Positions 10,001 through 16,889 of a stretch of DNA of 64,000 nt are shown in pieces. Under the pieces are notes generated by a model, which did not search any database, was not told where the DNA came from, and saw only the letters and a program-made list of their open reading frames with translations. Position 1 is the stretch's first letter. Every line of letters begins with the position of its first letter. This DNA comes from Vreelandella sedimenti (GTDB lineage: Bacteria; Pseudomonadota; Gammaproteobacteria; Pseudomonadales; Halomonadaceae), in the NCBI RefSeq assembly GCF_013416325.1, contig NZ_JACCGK010000006.1, positions 186,001 through 250,000 of the forward strand. The letters run 5' to 3'. A program made the position numbers and the translations under genes.

Positions 10001-10867
10001 CCTGATTTCATCGCTCAGCTTGATATTGGGCTGAATCTCGTTTTGGAGATAAAAGGTCAGTACGGCGACGACGCAGATCTCAAGGTGAAAGCCGCTGAAC
10101 GTTGGGTAAATGCTGTAAACGAAGATGGTGGTTGGGGAATGTGGCTCTATCGAGTCGTTACGGAGCCTACCGACCTACCTAACCTGATCAATGAATTTGC
10201 GCTTGCCAAGTGGGATGATGAATCGCTAATTTTGGGTGGTAATGAAGATCTGCTTTCGCATACGAAAGAACGAGGTAATAACGATAATCAACACCTATCT
10301 GAGTCAGAGTTCATTCATTGGCTGAAAGCTCATGATATTTGGTCTGAGGAGGTTAGCCCTAGTACCTCTCGTCGCATTGGGAGACAAAATGCTGACGAAA
10401 TGATGGATATGATGATCTCCGTAACTTCGGGAGATTTATCTGAGGCAAAGGTTACAAGAATTAATCTGAAGCGCTTATTGAGCCTTCCCCCACTTTCAGT
10501 GGGTTCCGTATCTATTAGCGGTGATGTTTATGCGATGACCGATGCATCATCAGATGCTATTTCGATAGGCTTGTTTGCACTGGCAACGCTGCTTTGTGGT
10601 GCAGTAAGTGCAAAGGAATTAATTACTGATACGTTTGATAGCCAGTACGCAGCTGTCCTGATCAGTTTGAAAGGAGTGGAGGCGCCTAATTCTATTTCAA
10701 AGAGTGCCCTCTTCGAAAAAGTAAACCAGTTACTGGCGGATGATGGAGAGGCAAATATAACTGAGAAGAAATTTGAAAAAATCCTAGGCAGACTGGAAAA
10801 AGATCTAAAATGTATAGAAGCTAATGTTCAAGGAGTTTGCCTGAAATCAAATGTGAAGTATAAATAA
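7088..10867 (+). CDS. Type III Res-like DEAD/DEAH helicase with PD-(D/E)xK nuclease
   Basis: A 1,259-residue restriction subunit. Seen: Walker A ATGTGKTT (183-190), Walker B DEAHH (338-342), LSATPFYIQG, and motif VI QVIGRALRR (from 664), giving a full superfamily 2 helicase. A nuclease core follows with IPDF (Asp973) and LEIKG (Glu987, Lys989), the PD-x(n)-ExK pattern. It resembles the 'BPTD_3080 family restriction endonuclease' group. Residues from about 1070 to the end form a tail rich in Asp, Ser and Met coded by AT-richer DNA; it includes a hydrophobic stretch near AISIGLFALATLLCGAV and is not accounted for by helicase or nuclease. The gene starts inside the methylase stop codon. Cleavage is expected on DNA lacking the partner's methyl mark (family knowledge, not shown here). 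Confidence 0.9.
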   Translation: MSQPKVSAPIASNEIESPIINSPFREPEFFWQIEKGNQPLKASGRRPASYFYRVPESSGRNRKVKDQLSLEGDLGIGQQEDIPLVNWLRQRIKEWRAGGFTGIPYDGASSVSKELMELWQGDGTLRKQRLFYAQIEAAEAIIFLVEANPVYLKGLPEIPVDHPGESTREAGFRAFTRYACKMATGTGKTTVMGMLSAWSILNYVASPTDERFSDTILIVCPNVTIRERLQELNPSLGDNSLYRTRQLVPPHRMEELRRGEVMIANWHRLAKKETSTVNGTSAKVVKTGEPVEVVKNAGKANEEVEVKYFESDQAWFKRMRQELGSGKGRSPHWLIFNDEAHHAYRRGESSAELDLEDDATLAKKNAKEATIWIEGLDRINKLAGGRKKGIRFCIDLSATPFYIQGSGNEVGKPFPWIVSDFGLLDAIESGLVKIPQLPTRDITGEEDAGYFNVWRWVESMAEKDGLGTKLNPQIVMTYAAAPITTLAQDWHMRFQQWQEDSKEDLHPVPPVFIVVCRDTKVAAEVFNWLADNDGNYGQAPDWFRNQKGEEVTVRVDSKVVEDLEEGGTKDETRRLRFILDTIGKKTWPGGKVPEEWSELVRKNNEKAASDDNDGAYKWIDERVPPGRNIRCIVSVSMLAEGWDANTVTHIVGLRPFGSQLLCEQVIGRALRRRSYALNEETDQFEEETAKVFGVPFELVPFKVSDTKDPKPPKEPNHIFSDPEKEKYEIEFPLVEGYYSPQTFEVHVSWDQIPQLTIDPKEVPDQVEMNSMTSPEGSLAKYGPGQRPVLNLSTWRKQFRNQQVAFRLAQQVCKRWQAEQGDSEAETVPVHVLFPKVAFAAKRFLHEKINCKGSAEPCDVLLVGKYQQQAVDNLFEAVRKGSGGLVDSPELPRIPKGASGRGSTHYVDYHTTKSVYSVTKCHLNAMVADTKKWEQSAGFALDVHPGVVRWVKNEHLGFYVPYRKHGVPSRYIPDFIAQLDIGLNLVLEIKGQYGDDADLKVKAAERWVNAVNEDGGWGMWLYRVVTEPTDLPNLINEFALAKWDDESLILGGNEDLLSHTKERGNNDNQHLSESEFIHWLKAHDIWSEEVSPSTSRRIGRQNADEMMDMMISVTSGDLSEAKVTRINLKRLLSLPPLSVGSVSISGDVYAMTDASSDAISIGLFALATLLCGAVSAKELITDTFDSQYAAVLISLKGVEAPNSISKSALFEKVNQLLADDGEANITEKKFEKILGRLEKDLKCIEANVQGVCLKSNVKYK

Positions 10868-11264
10868 TTAGATTTTGGTGCCAAGGAGAAGTAATGTATT
10901 TCTAGCAACTTTAAAGGTATGGTTGATAATGAGCTATTAATAGATAAAAAATTGCGAAGCTGTTAAATTATTTTGGTGGGCTGGGTGTCACTTCTAGCCT
11001 GCTGAAATAGATCGAGATGTCTGTTTTAAATGCTATTAATTTGGTGGCGAGACTAGACGCATTCGCAAAGTTATAAACCTTACATTCAGCGCAGCTGATG
11101 CTGGGGTCTTTAAGTGATCCGTAGTTGAATGTATTTTCATGATGCTCCATCTGACGTTTTCAGATTTACGTTTTGTGCAATCGAAACGGCGTTAGCTGGG
11201 CTATAACGCTTACGTTTACAAGTACAACATGGTAATACCTTATCAACCGAATTCCTAACACATC
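10868..11264. other. Intergenic stretch, no gene supported
   Basis: About 400 bp of AT-rich sequence downstream of the restriction cassette. A 60-codon frame on the minus strand (10968-11150) has no ribosome site and no recognisable motif, so I do not call it. A short GGCGTTAGCT near 11189 resembles an integron core site but lacks a convincing partner. No clear terminator was seen after the res-like gene. Confidence 0.5.
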
Positions 11265-11562
11265 AAGCACTGGGCAAGCATGGTCACGCTCCGGTCCCTT
11301 ATGCTCTCAATCCAACAGATGATCACCCGGCCCGTTGAAGAGGTGGGATGGCGAAACGCACCAATCAGCCTTTGTCATAGCACCAGGGCCTGCATCAGGG
11401 CCAGGATACGCTTGCGGCGAGTGGACTTCTTCTTATTCTGGTGCTCAGCTTAGGCGAACGAGATCTGCTTCATTGGATGGCTCTGTCAGACGGTGTGTAG
11501 TGGTAAGATTCTACCCGCCGCTGGTGATCAGGCAGCTACGACAGGGTTTGTGCAGCGTTTCC
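11265..11562 (-). mobile_element. Decayed IS5-family insertion sequence, left end only
   Basis: On the minus strand an ATG at 11473 begins MKQISFA, then an in-frame TAA, then AEHQNKKKSTRRKRILALMQ, the characteristic N-terminus of IS5-group transposases. After a second stop (TGA where a Trp is usual), QRLIGAFRHPTSSTGRV continues the family pattern. The likely terminal repeat, minus strand GGAAACGCTGCACAAACC, ends at 11562 and is followed by TTAA (11563-11566), which fits the YTAR target of the family. The catalytic part and the other end are missing, so it cannot move by itself. Confidence 0.7.
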
Positions 11563-12099
11563 TTAACAACGCTCCTTGCACCACGAAAGGAAATATTTTC
11601 CGTACCAGAAAAAAACTATGTAAACGCCAGCGGCTACGAGCCCATGATCAAGGAGAAAGAATAGAGAAAGAGCAATCGTTGGAACTGCAAAGTGAAAGGC
11701 TAAAATTGCTTTGGATACGGCTGAATCTCGATCTGAGTGCCATTTTTGAACCATAGCTTTATGTTGCACATCGATAACATTATCCAGCTGCTCCGCACAG
11801 TACAGCATTTGAGCGCTAACGGCTTTAATCATCGATACCAGCAAAAGCGCTCCCGCGCCCACGCATGAAAGAGAAACTAGAATACGACGTGGAACCGATA
11901 CAGAAAACTTAAAATGCTCGGAAAAAACAAGCGGCCAAGCTTCATACGTGCTTTCCAGCTTAGGCCATGTTCCGAGAGTAACAGCTACAAAATATGCTCC
12001 CACAAAACCTAATAAAACACCGCATAGTCCTGGGAAAGAAGAAACCACTGCTTCGTATGCATTGGGGGCGGCGGGATACTCTTTGGCCCTTGCATTCAT
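11563..12099 (-). CDS. Small multi-spanning membrane protein, probably 3'-truncated
   Basis: A 178-residue protein with about four hydrophobic segments (roughly 24-45, 73-91, 132-151 and 154-173) separated by a charged loop containing DNVIDVQHKAMVQKWHSDRDS. No family recognised. Its ATG overlaps the stop of the upstream zinc-ribbon gene in an ATGA, so the two are translationally coupled. The TAA stop lies in the TTAA that borders the IS5-type fragment, so the original protein may have been longer and the present end created by the insertion. Codon use is island-like. Role unknown; position in a defence island makes a membrane effector one possibility, not shown by the sequence. Confidence 0.6.
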   Translation of the reverse strand: MNARAKEYPAAPNAYEAVVSSFPGLCGVLLGFVGAYFVAVTLGTWPKLESTYEAWPLVFSEHFKFSVSVPRRILVSLSCVGAGALLLVSMIKAVSAQMLYCAEQLDNVIDVQHKAMVQKWHSDRDSAVSKAILAFHFAVPTIALSLFFLLDHGLVAAGVYIVFFWYGKYFLSWCKERC

Positions 12100-12434
12100 T
12101 GAACCCTACCCCCGCAAAGTGGGCATTTATAAAGCTTATGCTTACCACAAAAAAATTCAAAACAGCTACTATTTTGACATTGAACAGCTGCAGACCGAGA
12201 AACTATTTCTAGATTATTCGGAAGTGCACAGACGACATTCTTGCTATTCCCGTCAACTCCTGACGGGAAACACTTCCAAAGGCTGTTCGTTACATATGCC
12301 GATATCTGCATTTCGAGATGAGCCCACTCGTCCTGCGAAAGGTGTTCTAGTAAGGAATCAGCATGTTCTGAACCAAGATTCTCTTTCGCAAGCTTGGCGA
12401 TCAACTCTCTAATAATTTCTTCATAATTTTCCAT
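12096..12434 (-). CDS. Zinc-ribbon-like small protein
   Basis: A 112-residue protein. The N-terminal 45 residues are acidic and helical-looking (MENYEEIIRELIAKLAKEN). The C-terminus carries CQNSSC, then a Cys, a His and CPLCGG, giving a C-x4-C-x4-C-x2-H-x4-C-x2-C pattern that could bind one or two zinc ions. GGTGGGGGTAAAAT precedes the ATG as ribosome site. It is the first gene of a two-gene minus-strand operon with the membrane protein (4-bp overlap). No function is assigned; the metal site and the coupling to a membrane partner are the only firm clues. Confidence 0.6.
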   Translation of the reverse strand: MENYEEIIRELIAKLAKENLGSEHADSLLEHLSQDEWAHLEMQISAYVTNSLWKCFPSGVDGNSKNVVCALPNNLEIVSRSAAVQCQNSSCFEFFCGKHKLYKCPLCGGRVQ

Positions 12435-12730
12435 ATTTTACCCCCACCGAGACCGTTCTAACAGTTGCTAGGCTGATTAGATAACGATTAGAGTAACTTA
12501 ACGGTTGCATTTTCTGAAACGGCCAATGGTTCGAGTTTTTCACGGCCATCTTGTACAGATTTAATATAGCAGAATTCGAAAAGTTAGCTAAATTGAGATG
12601 GTAAAGGCGGATAGATTTTGTAGAGACGGTTTTTAATATGCGAAAATTTCTCATTTAAGTACGATTAACATAAAGCGATGAGATTTCTTCTGTAATTTTT
12701 ATTGGTTTTTTAATAATAAGAGGGGGAGAT
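12435..12730. other. AT-rich divergent intergenic region
   Basis: Lies between the zinc-ribbon operon (leftward) and the 167-residue orphan gene (rightward), so it must hold both promoters. It is strongly AT-rich. A minus-strand frame of 77 codons at 12421-12654 has no ribosome site and random-looking composition and is not called. Confidence 0.5.
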
Positions 12731-13234
12731 ATGCCATCCATTCATGACTATGAAGGAAAGCTTGAGAAGTCTCTAATTGATGCTGCATCATTACCAGATT
12801 TAAGAAAATTCATGGAGCCAAGTGATATTGAGCAAAAAGTAATAGACTATGATGGCGGTTTACAAGCCCGTGTCGATTCATTAAATGCTTTATCAGTGAG
12901 AAAGTTCATTGAAAGAATAATAAGCGAAGCTCGACAAAAAGGGGTTGACCTTAAAGAATGGATATGTGGAAAAAAACAGTTTAACCTTTGCGAAAAATTA
13001 GATAGCCCTTTAGGGGATGTGATGCGTAGACTTGACGAGTTTATAAAAAATAAGATTTCTCAGGGTGGAAAAGAGATTATTGCCTTGGCCGCAGCTTTCA
13101 GTACAAAACTCGCGTCGCTAGAGCCATTGCTGGTTTTGTTTGGGGCTATTGGGTTCTTTAATAATGTCTTTATAAATTTGTGTGATTGTGAAGTTAACGG
13201 AAAAAATAGAGAAAAAGAAAAGAAAATTTTTTAA
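12731..13234 (+). CDS. Orphan hypothetical protein with a C-terminal hydrophobic segment
   Basis: A 167-residue protein, ATG preceded by AGAGGGGGAGAT, a strong ribosome site. It is mostly charged and helical in appearance, with a repeated theme (DLRKFMEPSDIE; SVRKFIERIISE), and one hydrophobic stretch near the C-terminus (SLEPLLVLFGAIGFFNN, about 130-150) that may insert in the membrane. The last residues are very basic. I do not recognise a family. The DNA is among the most AT-rich in the window, in line with recent acquisition as island cargo. Confidence 0.55.
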   Translation: MPSIHDYEGKLEKSLIDAASLPDLRKFMEPSDIEQKVIDYDGGLQARVDSLNALSVRKFIERIISEARQKGVDLKEWICGKKQFNLCEKLDSPLGDVMRRLDEFIKNKISQGGKEIIALAAAFSTKLASLEPLLVLFGAIGFFNNVFINLCDCEVNGKNREKEKKIF

Positions 13235-13505
13235 TTATCTGATTTAATATTCACTTTATTAATTAATGTAAATTTTTTTACACAAATAAAATCATGGGAT
13301 AAGTTATATCAATATAACTATGGTAGTTTTATTACTATAGTGGTCAAGTTGAACTGGCCACTGGTTTATAGTTATTCCACAAGTCTTTATCTCCTTATTT
13401 GAACTTATCCATTTATTGTGCTTATGTGTTTGAAGGGGGTAGTAATCCGATCAAATACTTCACGACGTAATGCTATGGCCGGGCGAGTGAGCTGAATAAT
13501 AGATG
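13235..13505. other. Very AT-rich non-coding stretch
   Basis: About 270 bp dominated by A and T between the orphan gene and the end of the antitoxin gene. No reading frame, hairpin with T-run or repeat convinced me. Confidence 0.5.
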
Positions 13506-13790
13506 CTAATGCGAAGCAAGTTCGTTGAAAAAAGCTGGGTTGTCCTGAATCGTCGCCAGTACCTTGGCGGCTAGCCCTGTAGGGTTACGGCGCTTGGTTT
13601 CCCAGCTTTTGATGGTGTCCACACTGGTTCCCATAGCCTCGGCAAACTCGGCTTGAGAGACGTGTAGTTTTGCTCGGATAGCTTTTACATCAGCCAACTC
13701 ATGGCGTGTGATGCGGCTGGCTTGGGCTTTGCCTTGTTTGATTTCAACGGCTTCCTGCAGCGATGTTTGCAGTTCGTCAAAAATGCTCAT
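13506..13790 (-). CDS. HigA-like antitoxin, XRE helix-turn-helix
   Basis: A 94-residue DNA-binding antitoxin. The helix-turn-helix spans about residues 35-70, with VSQAEFAEAMGTSVDTIKSW as recognition region and the following ETKRRNPTG typical of the HigA2/NadS type. It begins inside the toxin stop (4-bp overlap), so toxin comes first and antitoxin second, the HigBA order. It should neutralise the RelE-like partner and repress the shared promoter, where a TGTAC-ATA-GTACA palindrome is found. Such pairs stabilise islands or respond to stress (family knowledge). Confidence 0.88.
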   Translation of the reverse strand: MSIFDELQTSLQEAVEIKQGKAQASRITRHELADVKAIRAKLHVSQAEFAEAMGTSVDTIKSWETKRRNPTGLAAKVLATIQDNPAFFNELASH

Positions 13791-14125
13791 TTGGAAACCT
13801 CCCCCTTCAATTGGTGGGTAAGTATTTTCAGTGCGGCCTTTTCAGCAGGCGTTAAGCTGTCCTTCACGCTCTTGGGGTAGGCCAGTATCAGATAGATTCT
13901 CTCTGCCGTTGCCAAAAAGTAGATAACCCTGGCGCCGCCGCTTTTGCCTTGGTTGCCCAACGCCATGCGTATTTTGCGCAACCCACCTGTGCCCTGAATT
14001 AGGTCACCTTTGTTGGGTTGAGCAATCAGGGTGCGTTGTAGTTCCTTTAATTCGTCGTCTGTGGCAATGGCATGGATCTGGCGTGTGAACGTTGGGGTTT
14101 CGATAAATTCAATCGCATGACTCAC
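13787..14125 (-). CDS. HigB/RelE-family toxin
   Basis: A 112-residue RelE-superfamily protein: FIETPTFTRQIHA near the start, DLIQGTGGLRKIRMALGNQGKSGGARVIYF in the middle (positions about 60-90) and YLILAYPKSVKDSLT near the end match the HigB2-type ribosome-dependent mRNA interferases. The conserved Arg and Lys residues expected for mRNA cleavage are present (LRKIR, GGARV, YPKS). It is first in the operon and overlaps the antitoxin start by four bases. It ends about 250 bp from the tRNA fragment that bounds the island, a common place for stability modules. Confidence 0.88.
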   Translation of the reverse strand: MSHAIEFIETPTFTRQIHAIATDDELKELQRTLIAQPNKGDLIQGTGGLRKIRMALGNQGKSGGARVIYFLATAERIYLILAYPKSVKDSLTPAEKAALKILTHQLKGEVSK

Positions 14126-14160
14126 TTTGAGGCACTTCCTTTAGCCATTGCGTATTTTAG

Positions 14161-14173
14161 TGTACATAGTACA
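14161..14173. promoter_or_regulatory. Probable operator of the toxin-antitoxin operon
   Basis: TGTAC-ATA-GTACA, 5-bp perfect arms with a 3-bp centre, lies 36 bp before the toxin ATG in the only place the operon promoter can be. Autorepression by the helix-turn-helix antitoxin is inferred from family behaviour. Confidence 0.6.
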
Positions 14174-14371
14174 TTTTGGGTTATCAATTATCGACTCTGC
14201 ATTTTGCTGTAGCTGGCTGTAATTTGGTTGCCAACTGGTCGCCGCCTGGTTGTTATTTGGCTGTTAACAGGGTGAAAATCATGTGAGTAATGTAAACCAT
14301 GGAAAACCTTAACTCATTGAAAAACCTTTGTTTCCGCATTGCAGGCGCGATCCCGAAATTTGTTTGGTTGC

Positions 14372-14417
14372 ACTCATAATCCCTTGGTCGTAGGTTCAAG
14401 TCCTACTGGGCCCACCA
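14372..14417 (+). other. tRNA 3'-half fragment (CAU anticodon): attachment site of the island
   Basis: The bases run from the anticodon loop (CTCATAA, 14373-14379) through the variable loop, a complete T-arm (GTAGG-TTCAAGT-CCTAC) and acceptor strand TGGGCCC to the encoded CCA at 14417. The 5' half is absent: bases before 14372 cannot pair with the anticodon stem TCCCT or form a D-arm. The fragment resembles tRNA-Ile2 (ileX type) or tRNA-Met. Such 3' tRNA duplicates arise when a tyrosine integrase inserts an island into a tRNA gene, leaving the intact gene at the far end. Everything left of here is AT-rich accessory DNA. Confidence 0.8.
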
Positions 14418-14536
14418 TTTCTATATTTACCTATTTCAAATGCAGGGAGTAATTAGTCCCTGGAGCTGCGGTATATCTGATTCTAGTTATCCCCTGCGTA
14501 CTTCTGAGACTTTCAAGCCCGCCGTTTTTTACGATA

Positions 14537-14848
14537 TTACCCAAACCACCAGCGCCAACCAGCAGCACAAAGCATACCCATTGCAATTGATACCAACGGA
14601 TTCCTCATCACTACCGCCACCGTACCCGCCGCAATGGCAGCGAGCCGAACGCCACCGTCACCATGCACGATGATAGGTGTAATGACGGCAATCAGGACTG
14701 AACTAGACATGGCATCGACGAATCGCCGCACGCGTGGGCCTAGCGGCACCCGCGACATGATTAGTAGTCCCAGCACTCTGGATCCATATGCAATCACCAC
14801 CATTAGCATGATGGCTATCAACGACTGCCACACGGGTGATGAGCTCAT
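14537..14848 (-). CDS. azlD: AzlD-family branched-chain amino acid exporter subunit
   Basis: A 103-residue membrane protein with about three hydrophobic spans (LIAIMLMVVIAYGSRVLGLL; SSVLIAVITPIIVHG; LVSIAMGMLCAAGW) and the PLGPRVRRFVDAMSSSV motif usual in AzlD. The start was set at 14848 because it overlaps the azlC stop in ATGA; a longer frame to 15040 runs antisense-like across azlC codons and is not used. With AzlC it exports branched-chain amino acids or analogues across the inner membrane. First chromosomal gene right of the island boundary. Confidence 0.85.
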   Translation of the reverse strand: MSSSPVWQSLIAIMLMVVIAYGSRVLGLLIMSRVPLGPRVRRFVDAMSSSVLIAVITPIIVHGDGGVRLAAIAAGTVAVVMRNPLVSIAMGMLCAAGWRWWFG

Positions 14849-15567
14849 GAGGCGCTTTCCCTTAACCAGCGTCCGGGTAACAATACCGCCACCACGCCAC
14901 CAGTAATCGCGCCCACCATCACATGTAGGTAAGGCGGCAGCCACCAGTACGCCATTAATGCACTCGCCGCTGCTGCCAGCCAGGGTAGGGCCATTGCTGC
15001 TCGTGGGTTTCCACCGACAACGATCATCAGCAGAAAGCACAGCATGATCACATCAAGGCCAAAGCGTTCAGGCTCGGTAATGCCCCCACCAAAGGCTAGC
15101 CCTATCGCAGTACCTCCGACCCAGGCGCCCCACAGCGCGATACCGCCACCTAGAAGAATGCCCAGGTTTCGCTCGCCGCGCTGATACTCTCCCAGTGCCA
15201 TTGCCCAGTTGGAGTCGGTTAGCAGAATCACCATAGCGAATTGCTGGCGTTGAGGTAACGCCTTGAGCCAGGGATAAAGCGCCGCACTCATCAGCATATG
15301 CCGGGTATGAATCGCGAGTGTGACCGCTGCCAGAGCAAGCAGTGGCAGAGGCGAATGCCACATCTCAAGGGCAGCAAATTGCGATGGCGCCGCGAAGACA
15401 AACAGGCTCATTAGCATCGCTTCCCAGCCGGCCAACCCTTGGTGCACAGCGGCTACGCCAAACGCCAACCCAAAAGCGATCGTAAAAACCGCCAAAGGTA
15501 GCATCATACGAATCCCTTGCCAGGTACCCGCAATATCCAGCCGAGTAGGATTTTCTTTTATTTTCAT
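14845..15567 (-). CDS. azlC: AzlC-family branched-chain amino acid exporter, large subunit
   Basis: A 240-residue inner membrane permease. Family features: GLAFGVAAVHQGLAGWEAMLMS, FAAPSQFAALE and NPRAAMALPW, with seven or so hydrophobic spans. The ATG at 15567 has AAGGTTAAGCA as ribosome site. It is translated coupled to azlD. Substrate specificity (Leu/Ile/Val, azaleucine, or others) cannot be read from sequence. A second, different azlCD pair is present at 45.3-46.4 kb. Confidence 0.9.
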   Translation of the reverse strand: MKIKENPTRLDIAGTWQGIRMMLPLAVFTIAFGLAFGVAAVHQGLAGWEAMLMSLFVFAAPSQFAALEMWHSPLPLLALAAVTLAIHTRHMLMSAALYPWLKALPQRQQFAMVILLTDSNWAMALGEYQRGERNLGILLGGGIALWGAWVGGTAIGLAFGGGITEPERFGLDVIMLCFLLMIVVGGNPRAAMALPWLAAAASALMAYWWLPPYLHVMVGAITGGVVAVLLPGRWLRESAS

Positions 15568-15586
15568 TGCTTAACCTTTCTATGCG

Positions 15587-15628
15587 AAGCAGGTCGTATC
15601 AAAAACAAACAGACCTGCTTGTTTTTTT
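15587..15628 (+). terminator. Hairpin with T-run upstream of the TRAP operon
   Basis: AAGCAGGTC (15587-15595) pairs perfectly with GACCTGCTT (15612-15620) across a 16-base loop and is followed on the plus strand by GTTTTTTTA. It lies between divergent azlC and the TRAP binding protein gene. No plus-strand gene ends just before it, so it may be a leader attenuator or stop antisense transcription. Confidence 0.45.
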
Positions 15629-15740
15629 ATTATTTGAAGTCTAGATTGAATTATGTACACGCGCCACATCGGGTGACGTGTCAACAATACAAAGTGATAC
15701 AACAGAAAAAACAGCCGATTAAATCGGCCCGGGAAACTAT

Positions 15741-16877
15741 ATGAACTTCACTCGTAATACGCTGACACTCGCCGTTGGAGCGCTGGTCTTGCCTGTCGTT
15801 GCTTCTTCGGCCCATGCCGCAACATCCTTTATTGCCAATTCGTTTTATGACCAACAACACCCCCACTCCCGCTACGGTTACATCGAGTGGGCAGAAATGG
15901 TCAAGGAGCTCTCGAACGGTGAACTGCAACCCGAGGTTTATACCGGTACCGTACTGCTGGCACCACGCGCTAACCTGCAGGGTATCCAGGATAACGTGGT
16001 TCAGGTTGCTCACCATGCGGCTATTTACACACCTTCTGAAATGCCGGTAGCGAATGCCGTGCAGGAGTTAGGGTTTAACTATGATGACCCACTGATAGGC
16101 ATACTGGCGGTGACAGACTTCAGCCTTAATAATCCGACTCAGCTAGCCGAGTGGGAGGAACTGGATATTGTCTACCTGGGCGCCTATAACACGCCTTCCT
16201 ATGTGCTGTTCTGCCGCGAGCCAGTCCGCAATCTTGAAGAGCTGCGGGGTAAGCGTATTCGTACCGCAGGCTCGACTGTTTCTGCCTGGGTCGAGCAAGC
16301 CGGGGGAACGCCCGTCAATGTGCCTTCCAGTGAGATGTATAGCGGTCTCGATCGTGGCTCGTTGGACTGCGCCTCTAATGCGGCTAACGACTTGATTGAC
16401 CGCTCATTGTGGGAGGTTGCCGAGCACACCACGCTGCTGCCTACCGGCATGTATTGGTCTGGCCCTCAGTGGGGTTTCAATTCAGGTTTTTGGGCTAGTC
16501 TCAACGATGAGGAGCGTGATGTCTTCAAAGAAGCGACTGCCAAGGCAATGACACGCATGATTGTCCAGTATCTGGGCGCTTCTGAAGCTGCACTGGAAGA
16601 AGCCGCCTCCCACGGCAACAACATCTACGAGCCCGAAAAGGATCTGATGGCTTCCGTGGAAGCTTTCCGCAATGAAGCGTTGGCAAACGTCTACGATAAG
16701 GCTCGTGATGAGTATGGCGTTGAAGACCCCGAAGCGCTGATTGATGATTTCATCGCGACCTACGAAAAGTGGGATGCCTTAATTAGCGAGATTGATCGCG
16801 AAGACGAAGAGGCACTGGCCGAACTGGCCATGCAAGAAATCTACAATAAGCTTCCTGCAGACTACGGAATTTATTAA
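15741..16877 (+). CDS. TRAP transporter substrate-binding protein (DctP family)
   Basis: A 378-residue periplasmic protein. Residues 1-26 form a signal peptide (LTLAVGALVLPVVASSAHA, cut after AHA). The DctP fold is recognised from LEELRGKRIRTAGSTVSAW, the segment around the substrate-contacting Arg, and from GPQWGFNSGFW and the acidic helical C-terminus. It captures an organic acid for the QM permease encoded 700 bp downstream; ligand unknown. Followed by a hairpin, then a TetR regulator, so the binding protein can be made in excess over the membrane parts. The linked amidohydrolase suggests the ligand is an amide, N-acyl compound or a hydrolysable ring. Confidence 0.92.
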   Translation: MNFTRNTLTLAVGALVLPVVASSAHAATSFIANSFYDQQHPHSRYGYIEWAEMVKELSNGELQPEVYTGTVLLAPRANLQGIQDNVVQVAHHAAIYTPSEMPVANAVQELGFNYDDPLIGILAVTDFSLNNPTQLAEWEELDIVYLGAYNTPSYVLFCREPVRNLEELRGKRIRTAGSTVSAWVEQAGGTPVNVPSSEMYSGLDRGSLDCASNAANDLIDRSLWEVAEHTTLLPTGMYWSGPQWGFNSGFWASLNDEERDVFKEATAKAMTRMIVQYLGASEAALEEAASHGNNIYEPEKDLMASVEAFRNEALANVYDKARDEYGVEDPEALIDDFIATYEKWDALISEIDREDEEALAELAMQEIYNKLPADYGIY

Positions 16878-16889
16878 CGCTGCGACTCT

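Noticed and set aside
1..10867. Classification as DISARM
   Set aside because: An SNF2 helicase plus methylase resembles class 1 DISARM, but no DUF1998 protein, no drmA-type helicase and no PLD nuclease is seen, and Z1 plus Res are not DISARM parts.
10968..11150. 60-codon minus-strand frame after the restriction cassette
   Set aside because: No ribosome site, no motif and no partner; treated as chance in AT-rich DNA.
11180..11215. Possible integron attC-like element around GGCGTTAGCT
   Set aside because: Only one core-like heptamer is present; the paired inverted core at a proper distance was not found.
11335..11756. Plus-strand frames of 87-109 codons
   Set aside because: They run antisense through the IS5-type relic and the membrane-protein 3' end, with no ribosome site.
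14329..14417. A complete tRNA gene
   Set aside because: Bases before 14372 do not form acceptor, D-arm or anticodon 5' strand, so only the 3' half exists.
14849..15040. Long N-terminal extension of azlD
   Set aside because: It overlaps azlC in another frame; the ATGA overlap and family length support the start at 14848.
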